Source of the DNA: Zoogloea sp041904905
GTDB lineage: Bacteria > Pseudomonadota > Gammaproteobacteria > Burkholderiales > Rhodocyclaceae
Direction of reading: 5' to 3'
Length of the DNA stretch: 64,000 bases
NCBI RefSeq assembly: GCF_041904905.1
Contig: NZ_JAYRMI010000003.1
Span: forward strand, 61,431-125,430
The notes beneath the pieces are model-generated. The model saw nothing but the letters and a program-made list of their open reading frames with translations, had not been told where the DNA came from and did not search any database. Position 1 is the stretch's first letter. Each line of letters opens with the position of its first letter. A program made the position numbers and the translations under genes. Below are positions 28,706 through 37,225 of the stretch, piece after piece.

Positions 28706-30538
28706 GTGAAAAACCCCGCCCCCACTCTGCACCTGCCGACCGAGGACGCCATCCGGCGCTCCTGGGAGCGCTGTACCGCCAGCGGCCTGCGCAACGACGC
28801 CCCGCTCCCCGACATCGGCATGACCCGCGCCGCCCTCACCGAGCGGCTCGAAGGCAACGCCCGCCTGATCGCCTACGCCCAGCCGATCATGGAACATCTG
28901 CACCAGCAGATCGCCCGCTCGTCCTCCACCATTCTGCTCGCCGACGACGCCGGCACCATCCTGCGCGCGGTGGGCGACGCCGACTTCGCCGAGCGCGCCG
29001 CCCAGGTGGCGCTGCAGCCCGGCATCTCGTGGGCCGAGGGGGCGATGGGCACCAACGCCATCGGCACCGCGCTGGCCGAGCAACGCTCGGTGGCGGTGGT
29101 GGGCACCGACCACTTCCTCGAACGCAACCGCTTCCTCACCTGCATCGCCACCCCGATCCACGCCCCGGCGGGCGGCGTGCTGGGCATCCTCGACATCTCC
29201 ACCTCCGTCCAGCTCAGTCAGATCCACGCCCAGGCGCTGCTCCAGACCACCGCCGAGATCATCGAGAACCGCCTCATCGAGAGCATCGCCGAAGCCGCGG
29301 TGACGATCCGCTTCCACCCCCACGCCGAGGCCCTCGCCTCGCCCCTCGAAGGGCTGGCGGTGTTCGACGAAGCCGGCCAGATGCTCGCCTGCAACCGTCG
29401 CGGCGAGCGCCTGCTGGGCATCGGCGACAGCCGCAAGGAGCGCCCGGCCTTCGCGCGGCTGTTCGAAACCCGCTGGGGCACCGTGCTGGATCACGCCCTG
29501 TCGAGCAGCCTGCGCCCCACCCTGCTGTGCGCCCACGGCGGCCGCGAGTTCGCCGCCCGCGTGCAGGCCGGCCGCCTCCAGGCCCTGCGCCCGGCCCCCG
29601 CCGCCACCGCCACCGCCCGCCCCGCGCAGACCCTCGAAGACCTCGATCTGGGCGACCCCACCGTGACCTCCGCGGTACGCCGCGCCCGGCGCATCGTCGG
29701 CCTCGACATCCCGCTGCTCATCCAGGGCGAAACCGGCACCGGCAAGGAAGTCTTCGCCCAGGCCTTCCACCACAGCAGCCCGCGCCGCGAAGGCCCCTTC
29801 GTGGCCATCAACTGCGCGGCCATCCCCGCCAACCTGATCGAGGCCGAACTCTTCGGCTACCGGGCCGGCGCCTACACCGGCGCCCGGGGCGAAGGCGCCC
29901 GCGGCAAGCTGCGCGAGGCCCATGGCGGCACCCTGTTCCTCGACGAAATCGGCGACATGCCCCTGCGCCTGCAGGCCGTGCTGCTGCGGGTGCTCGAGAC
30001 CCGGCGGGTCGCCCCCCTGGGCGGCGGCCCGGAGGAGGCCATCGACCTGGCCCTGGTGTGCGCCAGCCACCGCCCCCTCAAAACCCTGTGCGAGACCGGC
30101 GAGTTTCGCCCCGACCTGTACTTCCGCCTGTCGGCCATGAGCCTCGCCCTGCCAGCCCTGCGCGAGCGCACCGACATCGAGGCCCTGGCCCGCCGCATCC
30201 TGCGCGACGAATCCCCCAACCGCCCGCTGCGCCTGGCGGCCGCCACACTCGACGTCATCCGCCGCCACCCCTGGCCGGGCAACATCCGCGAGCTGAAAAA
30301 CGTGCTGCGCCTGGCCACCGCCATGCTCGGGCCGGACGAGGCCACGATCACCCCGGCGCACCTCCCCCACGACCTCACCGACAGCCGGGAAGCCCGCCCC
30401 ACCACCCACAGCCTGCGGGCCGCCGAAACCCGGCTGGTGGAAGAGACCGTGGTCCGCCACGCCGGCAACATCTCCGCCGCCGCCCGGGAGCTGGGCATCA
30501 CCCGCACCACCCTCTACCGCAAGCTGCGACGCACCTGA
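28706..30538 (+). CDS. Second sigma-54-dependent activator (GAF-AAA+-Fis), GAYTGA variant
   Basis: A 610-residue enhancer-binding protein of the AcoR type, paralogous to the one at 23,448-25,481. A GAF-like region (GISWAEGAMGTNAIGTALAE) precedes Walker A GETGTGKE at 341-348. The sigma-54 loop reads GAYTGA at 388-393 in place of GAFTGA. The Fis-type HTH ends RHAGNISAAARELGITRTTL. I chose GTG 28,706; the frame could also begin at a TTG at 28,661, which would place the sigma-54-like element inside the gene. It probably controls part of the PQQ alcohol genes. Confidence 0.9.
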   Translation: MKNPAPTLHLPTEDAIRRSWERCTASGLRNDAPLPDIGMTRAALTERLEGNARLIAYAQPIMEHLHQQIARSSSTILLADDAGTILRAVGDADFAERAAQVALQPGISWAEGAMGTNAIGTALAEQRSVAVVGTDHFLERNRFLTCIATPIHAPAGGVLGILDISTSVQLSQIHAQALLQTTAEIIENRLIESIAEAAVTIRFHPHAEALASPLEGLAVFDEAGQMLACNRRGERLLGIGDSRKERPAFARLFETRWGTVLDHALSSSLRPTLLCAHGGREFAARVQAGRLQALRPAPAATATARPAQTLEDLDLGDPTVTSAVRRARRIVGLDIPLLIQGETGTGKEVFAQAFHHSSPRREGPFVAINCAAIPANLIEAELFGYRAGAYTGARGEGARGKLREAHGGTLFLDEIGDMPLRLQAVLLRVLETRRVAPLGGGPEEAIDLALVCASHRPLKTLCETGEFRPDLYFRLSAMSLALPALRERTDIEALARRILRDESPNRPLRLAAATLDVIRRHPWPGNIRELKNVLRLATAMLGPDEATITPAHLPHDLTDSREARPTTHSLRAAETRLVEETVVRHAGNISAAARELGITRTTLYRKLRRT

Positions 30539-30610
30539 GCGCGGGCGAACGCTGACGCCCCGCGGCGGGCCGTGGGATACTCGCGGCTGTCGTCCCAGCC
30601 GCATCCCGCC

Positions 30611-31000
30611 ATGTCCCGACTCCGCCCCCTGCCGGCGGCCGCCCTCGCCGCCGCCCTCCTCCTCGCCGGCTGCGAGGAGCCGCCCTCGCCCCTCGTGCCG
30701 GCGCTGCGCCAGCAGTTCCAGCCCGGCCACCCCCTCGCCGACGCCCTCCGGGATCTGAAAGCCCGCAACACCCGCTTCTCGGTGCACAGCCGCAGCGAAT
30801 GCGAGACCCTCTCCCGCGCCAACACCATGCACTCGCGCCTGCGCCCCGCCGGCGGCCCCTGCGTGTTCGGCAAGATCCCCGTCTCGACGAACTGGCTCGG
30901 CGGCCACACCGACGTGATCCTCCAGCTCGTCTTCGACGCCGACGACAAGCTGGCGGACGGCGACTTCGAAGAGATCCGCGTCCCCTTCGGCTGGCTATAA
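30611..31000 (+). CDS. Small predicted lipoprotein of unknown function
   Basis: A 129-residue protein with a lipoprotein signal peptide: ALAAALLLAGC, so the mature protein starts at Cys with EEPPSP. The rest has two further cysteines (SECETL and GGPCVFG) that could form a disulfide, then WLGGHTDVILQLVFDADDKL. I do not recognise the family. It lies 72 bp behind the activator gene and 27 bp before a periplasmic protein gene, so it may belong to the same transcript. Confidence 0.7.
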   Translation: MSRLRPLPAAALAAALLLAGCEEPPSPLVPALRQQFQPGHPLADALRDLKARNTRFSVHSRSECETLSRANTMHSRLRPAGGPCVFGKIPVSTNWLGGHTDVILQLVFDADDKLADGDFEEIRVPFGWL

Positions 31001-31027
31001 GCCGCCCCCGTCCGCAAAGGCCCCACG

Positions 31028-31528
31028 ATGACACCCCGAGGCACCCTCCGCCCCCGGCTCGCAGCGGCGCTGCTGGCCCTGATTGCCCCCCTGGCCGCCA
31101 CGGCCGCAACGCTGGAGGCCGGCGCCCCGCTGCCGCCCCTCGCCCTCGAAGACCAGCACGGCAAGGCGGTCACCCTTGGCGCCGGCACACGGCTGGTGAT
31201 CTTCGCCGCCGACAAGGCCGCCAGCGACCTCATCAACGAAGTGCTGGCCGCCCAGCCCGACGGCGTGCTCACGCGCCTGGGCGCGGTCTACCTGGCCGAC
31301 ATCAGCGGCATGCCGGCCCTGGTCACCCGGATGTTCGCCCTGCCCACCCTGCGCGCCATGCCCTTCGCCGTGGGGCTCGGGCGGGACGCCGCCCAGCTGG
31401 CCGACCTGCCCCGCCGGAAGGGCGCGGCCACCCTCCTGCGGATCGACGCCGGACGCATCGCCGGGGTCGACCACGCCACCAGCCCGGAGCGGCTGCGTCA
31501 GGCGCTGGGGCTCGGCTCGCCACCCTGA
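31028..31528 (+). CDS. Periplasmic thioredoxin-fold-like protein without CXXC
   Basis: A 166-residue protein with a signal peptide (LAAALLALIAPLAATA). The mature start LEAGAPLPPLALEDQHGKAV and TRLVIFAADKAASDLINEVL resemble the AhpC/TSA/thioredoxin fold, but no CXXC or peroxidatic cysteine exists, so redox activity is unlikely. Related proteins occur in PQQ and cytochrome neighbourhoods, sometimes misnamed FAD/FMN-containing dehydrogenase. Its function is unknown. Confidence 0.65.
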   Translation: MTPRGTLRPRLAAALLALIAPLAATAATLEAGAPLPPLALEDQHGKAVTLGAGTRLVIFAADKAASDLINEVLAAQPDGVLTRLGAVYLADISGMPALVTRMFALPTLRAMPFAVGLGRDAAQLADLPRRKGAATLLRIDAGRIAGVDHATSPERLRQALGLGSPP

Positions 31529-31555
31529 GCCCCCAGCCCCCCAGGCCGGCCCGAT

Positions 31556-31573
31556 TGTTCAACCGGCTGAACA
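31556..31573. promoter_or_regulatory. Dyad upstream of the DMT transporter gene
   Basis: TGTTCA and TGAACA are separated by 6 bp, about 110 bp before the transporter start. The half-sites resemble those of the fadN operator (TGAACA/TGTTCA), but the spacing differs. Confidence 0.35.
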
Positions 31574-31679
31574 CTGAAAACCGCCGCGGCGTCTTCCCCC
31601 CTTGCCGCGGGCTTCTTACACTCTGCCCCCACGTGCCCGGCCTCCGCCGGGCCACCCGTCGTCCACCCCAGGGAGCCCC

Positions 31680-32618
31680 ATGCAACTCACGCCACGCCTC
31701 GTCCTGATGCTCGCCACCCCGCCCGCCATGTGGGCCATCAACGCGGTGGTCGGCCGCCTGGCCATCGGCAGCATCGACCCCCTGTGGCTCAACGCCCTGC
31801 GCTGGGTGGTGGCGTTCGCGCTGCTGCTGCCCCTGGGTTGGGCCGCCATCGGCACCCCCGCGGCGCGGGCGCAGATCGTCGAACGCTGGCGCTACCTGCT
31901 GGTGCTGGGGGTGATCGGGGTGGGCGCCTACAACGCCCTGCAATACGTGGCCCTGCGCACCAGCACGCCCCTCAACGTCACCCTGATCGCCTCCAGCTCG
32001 CCGGTGTGGGCGATGGTGGTGGGCGCGGTGGGCTACAAGGTGCGCCCCACCCGGCTGCAGCTTGTCGGGGCCCTGCTGTCCCTGGCCGGGGTGGCGCTGG
32101 TCATGTCCCGGGGCAACCCGGCGGCGCTGGCCGACATCCACTTCGTGCAGGGCGACCTGCTGATGGTGGTGGCGATCGTCGGCTGGTCGCTCTACAGCTG
32201 GATGCTCGCCCGGCCGCCCGCCCACATGCAGGGCGCGGCGCGGCCCGACTGGAACTGGGCACAGTTTCTGGTGGCCCAGGCGATCTTCGGGGTGAGCGGC
32301 GCGGTGGCCACGGCGGTGGTGGGCGGCATGATCGCCCCCGCGGCACCCACTCAGTGGTCGTGGCAGCTGGTGGCGATCATCCTGTTCGTGGCCATCGGCC
32401 CGTCGATCATCGCCTACCGCCTGTGGGGCCTGGCGGTGGCCGAGGCCGGGCCGGCCATGGCGTCGATCTTCTACAACCTCACGCCGCTCTTTGCGGCGCT
32501 GCTGTCGGCCGCGGTGATCGGCGAAGGCCCGCAGCCCTTCCACGGCGTCGCCTTCGGGCTGATCGTGGCGGGCATCGCGGTATCGTCCCGGTCCACGGCG
32601 GCGCGGGCCGGCAAGTAG
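31680..32618 (+). CDS. EamA/DMT-family permease
   Basis: A 312-residue inner-membrane protein with ten predicted helices in two EamA repeats. The first begins PPAMWAINAVVGRLAIGS and the second near GDLLMVVAIVGWSLYSWML, each ending in a typical IAxxRLWGLAV / FYNLTPLFAALLS stretch. Members export amino acids, metabolites or drugs; the substrate is not deducible. The ATG at 31,680 has a GGGAG site. A terminator at 32,640-32,672 follows. Confidence 0.9.
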   Translation: MQLTPRLVLMLATPPAMWAINAVVGRLAIGSIDPLWLNALRWVVAFALLLPLGWAAIGTPAARAQIVERWRYLLVLGVIGVGAYNALQYVALRTSTPLNVTLIASSSPVWAMVVGAVGYKVRPTRLQLVGALLSLAGVALVMSRGNPAALADIHFVQGDLLMVVAIVGWSLYSWMLARPPAHMQGAARPDWNWAQFLVAQAIFGVSGAVATAVVGGMIAPAAPTQWSWQLVAIILFVAIGPSIIAYRLWGLAVAEAGPAMASIFYNLTPLFAALLSAAVIGEGPQPFHGVAFGLIVAGIAVSSRSTAARAGK

Positions 32619-32639
32619 GCCACCGCCCCCCGGAAACGA

Positions 32640-32672
32640 AAAGACCCCGGCGGGGGGACGTCCGGGGTCTTT
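32640..32672. terminator. Terminator between DMT permease and cytochrome c genes
   Basis: AAAGACCCCGG pairs with CCGGGGTCTTT around an 11-nt loop; the symmetric A/T ends suit both convergent genes. Confidence 0.8.
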
Positions 32673-32696
32673 CCGTTGCGATGGCCTGCCGGCGGC

Positions 32697-33077
32697 TTAC
32701 TTGGGCGCCAGGGTCAGGATCCACTTCACCAGCTTCTTGGCGTCGGTCTCCTTGATGGCCACCTTGTTGGGGGGCATCGCGAGGCCGCTGGTCTTGTCCT
32801 TCCAGTGGCTGCCGTAGGGGTTGGAGCCTTCCAGCACCACGCGGGTCAGGAACTCGTCGGCACCCGGCTTGCCCTTGTACATCTTGGCCACGTCCTGCCA
32901 GGCCGGGCCGATGGGGGCCATGCCGTTGGGGCCGGGGGCGCCCGCCTCGATGGAGTGGCAGGTCAGGCAGCCGCTCTTCACGGCGAGGGCCTTCATGTCA
33001 TCGTCGGGGCCGGCAACGGCGGCGGTGGCGACCAGCGCCAGCAGCGCCGGAACGACCTTCTTGGGTAAGGCAAACAT
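32697..33077 (-). CDS. Periplasmic cytochrome c
   Basis: A 126-residue class I cytochrome c. A signal peptide (VVPALLALVATAAVA) is followed by haem motif CLTCH and a GPAWQDVAKMYKGKPGADEF segment; the Met ligand is in GLAMPPNKV and the last helix is DAKKLVKWILTLAP. The start has a clear AAGGAG site. It lies 40 bp behind a LuxR-type response regulator in the same direction, beside the PQQ alcohol dehydrogenase, so a role as electron acceptor is likely. Confidence 0.92.
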   Translation of the reverse strand: MFALPKKVVPALLALVATAAVAGPDDDMKALAVKSGCLTCHSIEAGAPGPNGMAPIGPAWQDVAKMYKGKPGADEFLTRVVLEGSNPYGSHWKDKTSGLAMPPNKVAIKETDAKKLVKWILTLAPK

Positions 33078-33116
33078 GTTTCTTCTCCTTGGCTAAAAAT
33101 TGGATAACGGCCTGGC

Positions 33117-33761
33117 TCAGGTGGGCTGGACCGACCAGTCGGTCAGCCCGTGGCGCACCGCCAGGTGCATCAGCTTGAAATCGTTGTCCACGCCCAGCTT
33201 CTGCCGGATCGAGGACATGTGGTTGTGAATCGTCTTCTGGCTCAGGTGCATCCGGCTGGCGATGGCGCCGGGCGACTCGCCGCTGGCCGCCATCCGCAAC
33301 ACGTCGAACTCCCGCGGGGTGAGGCACGCCAGCGGGGCGTCGCCGTCCAGCACCGACCCGGCCAGCGCCTGGGCCACGTCGGCCGACAGCACCCGCCGCC
33401 CCACGGCCACCTTGCGGATCGCGTCCAGCACCTCCACCGGCTCGCTGTTCTTGGTGAGGTAACCCAGCGCCCCCACCCGCATCGCCTGGACGACGAAACT
33501 CGGGTTGTCGTGCATCGACACCACCAGCACCCGCAAGGCCGGCTCCCGCGCAAGCATGCGCCGGATCGCCTCGATGCCGCTACTGCCGCGCAGGCTGATA
33601 TCCACCATCGCCAGATCGATGCCGCCGCCGCACAGCCGGGCATAGGCCTCGTCGGCGGAGGCGGCCTCGGCCACCACCTGCATGCCCTCCTCGGCGTCGA
33701 GCAGGCGCCGGTAGCCGTTGCGGACCACCGCGTGATCGTCCACCAGCAGGATGCGGATCAT
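33117..33761 (-). CDS. NarL/LuxR-type response regulator (ExaE-like context)
   Basis: A 214-residue two-component regulator. The receiver has the acidic pair in LLVDDHAVV, the phospho-acceptor Asp in AMVDISLRG and the conserved Lys in YLTKNSEP. The output HTH reads SPGAIASRMHLSQKTIHNHM. The start has a GGAGG site. It follows its partner kinase gene by 13 bp. By analogy to ExaDE of Pseudomonas aeruginosa it probably activates the divergent PQQ-alcohol dehydrogenase; that is inferred from position. Confidence 0.92.
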   Translation of the reverse strand: MIRILLVDDHAVVRNGYRRLLDAEEGMQVVAEAASADEAYARLCGGGIDLAMVDISLRGSSGIEAIRRMLAREPALRVLVVSMHDNPSFVVQAMRVGALGYLTKNSEPVEVLDAIRKVAVGRRVLSADVAQALAGSVLDGDAPLACLTPREFDVLRMAASGESPGAIASRMHLSQKTIHNHMSSIRQKLGVDNDFKLMHLAVRHGLTDWSVQPT

Positions 33762-33774
33762 GGCGGCCTCCGTC

Positions 33775-35058
33775 TCAGGCCAGGGGCAGGCACAGGCGCA
33801 CCTGCAGGCCGCCGCCGGGGGCTTCGTCGAAGCAGCACGAGCCGCCCGCCATCTCGGCCCGCTCGCGCATGCCCAGCAGCCCGCCGCGGGATCGCCGGAC
33901 GATGTCCTGGGCCTGGCCCACGCCGTTGTCGCACACCGTCAGCTCCACCGCCTTGCCCACCTGCCGCAGGGTCAGCCGCACCCGGCTGGCCACGCTGTGG
34001 CGCAGCACGTTGGTCAGCGCCTCCTGCACCGTGCGGTAGAGGGCCAGCCCGGCCGCCGGCGGCAGGGCCGGCAGCGACTTGGGAAACGCCGCCTCGATCC
34101 CGATCTGGGGCGCCCGGCCCCGCCAGCCCGAGACCAGATCGTTCAGGGCGTCCATCATCTGCAGCCCCTCCAGGCCGTGGGGGCGCAGCTGGGAGAGCAG
34201 GTTGCGCACCTGACCGATCATGCGGGTGGATTCGCTGCGGATGTCGCGGGCGCTCTGGGCCAGATCGTCGGGCGAGGCCCGCCCGGCGTGACGTTCGATG
34301 TAGGCGGCGGAGACGCTCACCGCGGTGAGGGCCTGACCGAACTCGTCGTGAAGCTCCCGGGCCAGCTCGCGACGCTCGCTCTCCTGCAGGTCGAGGAGCC
34401 GGCGAGCAAGCTGCCGACGGGCCTGACGAGTCTCGGCAAGCTCCTCGGACATGCGCTCGATGGCGCTGGCGATGCTGGCAAACTCCTTCAGGCGGAAGGC
34501 CGGCAGGCTCACCCGCCCCTCTTCCCGCCCGACCTTCGCCAGACCCTCCTCCAGCTCGCGCACCGGCTTGAGCGCCCGGTGGGCGGCCAGCCAGGCCACC
34601 GCCGCCATCGCCAGCGAGAACACCACCAGCGTCGCCATGATGCGGGCACCGTCGCGCAGCACCTCGTGGATCTCGGCCCGCGCATCGGCCCGGATCACCA
34701 GCGTACCGTCGCCCAGCGGAATGCGCCGCTCATGGATTTCGCGCCCGTCCAGCAGATGATCCACCAGCGCGTCCAGCACGCCGCGGCGGGCCGGCGCCGG
34801 CGCCTGCTCCAAATTTGAGCGCTCCACATGGAGCGACACGTGCCGTAACTGACCACCCGCGAGCAGCGCCTCCAGCTCGCCGACCCGGGATTCCGGCGCG
34901 GCGCTCACCGCCAGCATGGTGTTCACCAGACGTGTCGAGGCCGCCATCTCCTCGGCCACATCCTCACGCAGCGCCAGCCCGACCCACGCCGCCGCCGCCA
35001 GCAGCAGCGCAAGCGCAAACCCGAGCACATAGCCGAACAGTCGCCAGCGCAAGTCCAT
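33775..35058 (-). CDS. Membrane-bound sensor histidine kinase (HisKA_3)
   Basis: A 427-residue kinase with two membrane helices (about 7-30 and 141-160) enclosing a ~110-residue periplasmic sensor, then a HAMP-like linker and dimerisation helix with the phosphorylated His in ELARELHDEFGQAL. The C-terminal ATPase contains VQEALTNVLRHS and DNGVG. This is the NarX/UhpB-type kinase that pairs with LuxR-type regulators, matching the gene downstream. It is divergent from the PQQ-alcohol dehydrogenase gene; alcohol sensing is plausible but unproven. Confidence 0.92.
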   Translation of the reverse strand: MDLRWRLFGYVLGFALALLLAAAAWVGLALREDVAEEMAASTRLVNTMLAVSAAPESRVGELEALLAGGQLRHVSLHVERSNLEQAPAPARRGVLDALVDHLLDGREIHERRIPLGDGTLVIRADARAEIHEVLRDGARIMATLVVFSLAMAAVAWLAAHRALKPVRELEEGLAKVGREEGRVSLPAFRLKEFASIASAIERMSEELAETRQARRQLARRLLDLQESERRELARELHDEFGQALTAVSVSAAYIERHAGRASPDDLAQSARDIRSESTRMIGQVRNLLSQLRPHGLEGLQMMDALNDLVSGWRGRAPQIGIEAAFPKSLPALPPAAGLALYRTVQEALTNVLRHSVASRVRLTLRQVGKAVELTVCDNGVGQAQDIVRRSRGGLLGMRERAEMAGGSCCFDEAPGGGLQVRLCLPLA

Positions 35059-35264
35059 CGGTGTCCCCCGTCATATATTCCTTTGGGAGTAACCAGAGCA
35101 AGGCATGTGCCAACCTGCCCCGCCGACCGGGAAGAGTTCCCCGAGCGCCGGGGAGGCGTTCCCACGACAGCCTCCCCGCCGCGCTCCGATACTGCTGGCG
35201 CAGCGGGCCCTTCGATCGGCAGGCCCGCGGCCCATGACAACGATCTCGGAGACAAGGAGTCACC

Positions 35265-37136
35265 ATGAAGCTCACCAGGCACGTCCACCTCAAACCCGCC
35301 CTCCTGGCCCTCGCCCTGTCGGCCCTCTTTGGCGGCGGCGCCCACGCGGCCGGCACCCGGGTCACCTGGGACGACATCCGCAACGATGACAAGACCCCCG
35401 GCGACGTGCTCACCTACGGCCTTGGCCTCAAGGCCCAGCGCCACAGCCCCCTCAAGACCCTCACCCCGAAGAACGTCGGCGGCCTGGTGCCTGCCTGGAG
35501 CTTCTCCTTCGGCGGCGAGAAGCAGCGCGGCCAGGAAGCCCAGGCCCTGGTCCACGACGGGGTGATCTACGTCACCGCCTCGTACTCGCGCATCTACGCC
35601 ATCGACGCCCGCACCGGCAAGCGCCTGTGGGAATACGAAGCCCGGCTGCCCGAAGACATCCGCCCCTGCTGCGACGTCATCAACCGCGGCGCCGCCATCT
35701 ACGGCGACAAGGTGTTCTTCGGCACCCTCGACGCCGGCATCGTGGCCCTCAACAAGGACACCGGCAAGGTGGTCTGGAAGAAGAAGTGGGGCGACCACAA
35801 GGTGGGCTACACCATGACCGGCGCGCCCTTCGTGATCCAGGATCAGCAATCCGGCAAGGTGCTGCTGGTGCACGGATCCTCCGGCGACGAGTTCGGCGTG
35901 GTGGGCTGGCTGTTCGCCCGCGATACGGAGACCGGCGAGGAGGTCTGGGCCCGCCCGATGGTGGAAGGCCACATGGGCCGTCTCAACGGCAAGGACAGCA
36001 CCCCCACCGGCGACCCGAGCGCCCCCACCTGGCCCAAGGACAAGGACGGCAAACCCACCGAAGCCTGGCACCACGGCGGCGGCGCCCCCTGGCAGACCGC
36101 CAGCTTCGACATCGAGAAGAACATGGTCGTGATCGGCACCGGCAACCCGGCCCCGTGGAACACCTGGAAGCGTACTCAGGAAGGCGACGACCCGCGCAAC
36201 TGGCCCAGCCTGTTCACCTCCGGTCAGGCCTATGTGGATGCCAGCACCGGCGAGCTGAAGGGCTTCTTCCAGCACACCCCCAACGACGCCTGGGACTTCT
36301 CCGGCAACAACTCGGTGGTGCTCTTCGAGTACAAGGACCCGAAGACCGGCAAGCTGGTGAAGGCCTCCGCCCACGCCGACCGCAACGGCTTCTTCTTCGT
36401 CACCGACCGGGAGAAGCTCGCCACCGGCGCCGGCTACCCCAACAAGCCCACCTCGCTCATCGGTGCCTGGCCGTTCGTGGACGGGATCACCTGGGCCAAG
36501 GGCTGGGACGTCGCCACCGGCAAGCCCATCGAGACGGGCAACCGCCCGCCTGAACCCAAGGCCGGCGCCGAGAAGGGCGACAGCGTGTTCGTCTCGCCCC
36601 CCTTCCTGGGCGGCACCAACTGGATGCCCATGTCGTACAGCCCGGACACCGGCCTGTTCTATATCCCCGCCAACCACTGGGCGATGGACTATTGGACCGA
36701 GCACCTCACCTACAAACCGGGCTCCGCCTACCTGGGCCAGGGTTTCCGCATCAAGCGCCTGTTCGACGACCACGTGGGCACCCTGCGCGCCATCGACCCC
36801 AAGACCGGCAAGATCGCCTGGGAGCACAAGGAGAAGTTCCCCCTGTGGGCGGGCACCCTCACCACCGCCGGCGGGCTGCTGTTCACCGGCACCTCCGACG
36901 GCTACGTGAAAGCTTTCGACGCCAGGACCGGCAAGGAACTGTGGAAATTCCAGACCGGCTCGGGGGTCGTCTCGGTGCCCATCACCTGGGAGATGGACGG
37001 CGAGCAGTACGTGGGGCTCGCCTCCGGCTACGGCGGCGCCGTGCCCCTGTGGGGCGGCGACATGGCCGACCTGACCAAGCAAGTCACCCAGGGCTCCTCG
37101 TTCTGGGCCTTCAAGCTGCCCAAGCCGGCCCGCTGA
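35265..37136 (+). CDS. PQQ-dependent alcohol dehydrogenase (ExaA-like quinoprotein, Ca type)
   Basis: A 623-residue periplasmic eight-blade propeller that oxidises primary alcohols and passes electrons to cytochrome c. It has a signal peptide (PALLALALSALFGGGAHA), the vicinal disulfide Cys135-Cys136 (IRPCCDV) that stacks on PQQ, and catalytic Asp344 in NDAWDFSGNN. The residue two positions later is Ser, not the Asp of lanthanide enzymes, so calcium use is predicted. Tryptophan-docking repeats (IYAIDARTGKRLWEY, KAFDARTGKELWKF) are present. No haem domain is fused. The start has an AAGGAG site. PQQ-synthesis genes are not in the window. Confidence 0.93.
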   Translation: MKLTRHVHLKPALLALALSALFGGGAHAAGTRVTWDDIRNDDKTPGDVLTYGLGLKAQRHSPLKTLTPKNVGGLVPAWSFSFGGEKQRGQEAQALVHDGVIYVTASYSRIYAIDARTGKRLWEYEARLPEDIRPCCDVINRGAAIYGDKVFFGTLDAGIVALNKDTGKVVWKKKWGDHKVGYTMTGAPFVIQDQQSGKVLLVHGSSGDEFGVVGWLFARDTETGEEVWARPMVEGHMGRLNGKDSTPTGDPSAPTWPKDKDGKPTEAWHHGGGAPWQTASFDIEKNMVVIGTGNPAPWNTWKRTQEGDDPRNWPSLFTSGQAYVDASTGELKGFFQHTPNDAWDFSGNNSVVLFEYKDPKTGKLVKASAHADRNGFFFVTDREKLATGAGYPNKPTSLIGAWPFVDGITWAKGWDVATGKPIETGNRPPEPKAGAEKGDSVFVSPPFLGGTNWMPMSYSPDTGLFYIPANHWAMDYWTEHLTYKPGSAYLGQGFRIKRLFDDHVGTLRAIDPKTGKIAWEHKEKFPLWAGTLTTAGGLLFTGTSDGYVKAFDARTGKELWKFQTGSGVVSVPITWEMDGEQYVGLASGYGGAVPLWGGDMADLTKQVTQGSSFWAFKLPKPAR

Positions 37137-37225
37137 CCCAGCTTCCCCGGGCGTCGCACACCGTACCGACGCCCGGCCATCGTCCAACCCGGCCGGGCAC
37201 CGCCCCGGCCCCCCGGGAGACCGCC

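Noticed and set aside
35070..35264. Sigma-54 promoter before the PQQ alcohol dehydrogenase
   Set aside because: Candidates such as TGGCGCAGCGGGCC and CGGCAGGCCCGCGGC lack the TTGC element or the proper GC position.
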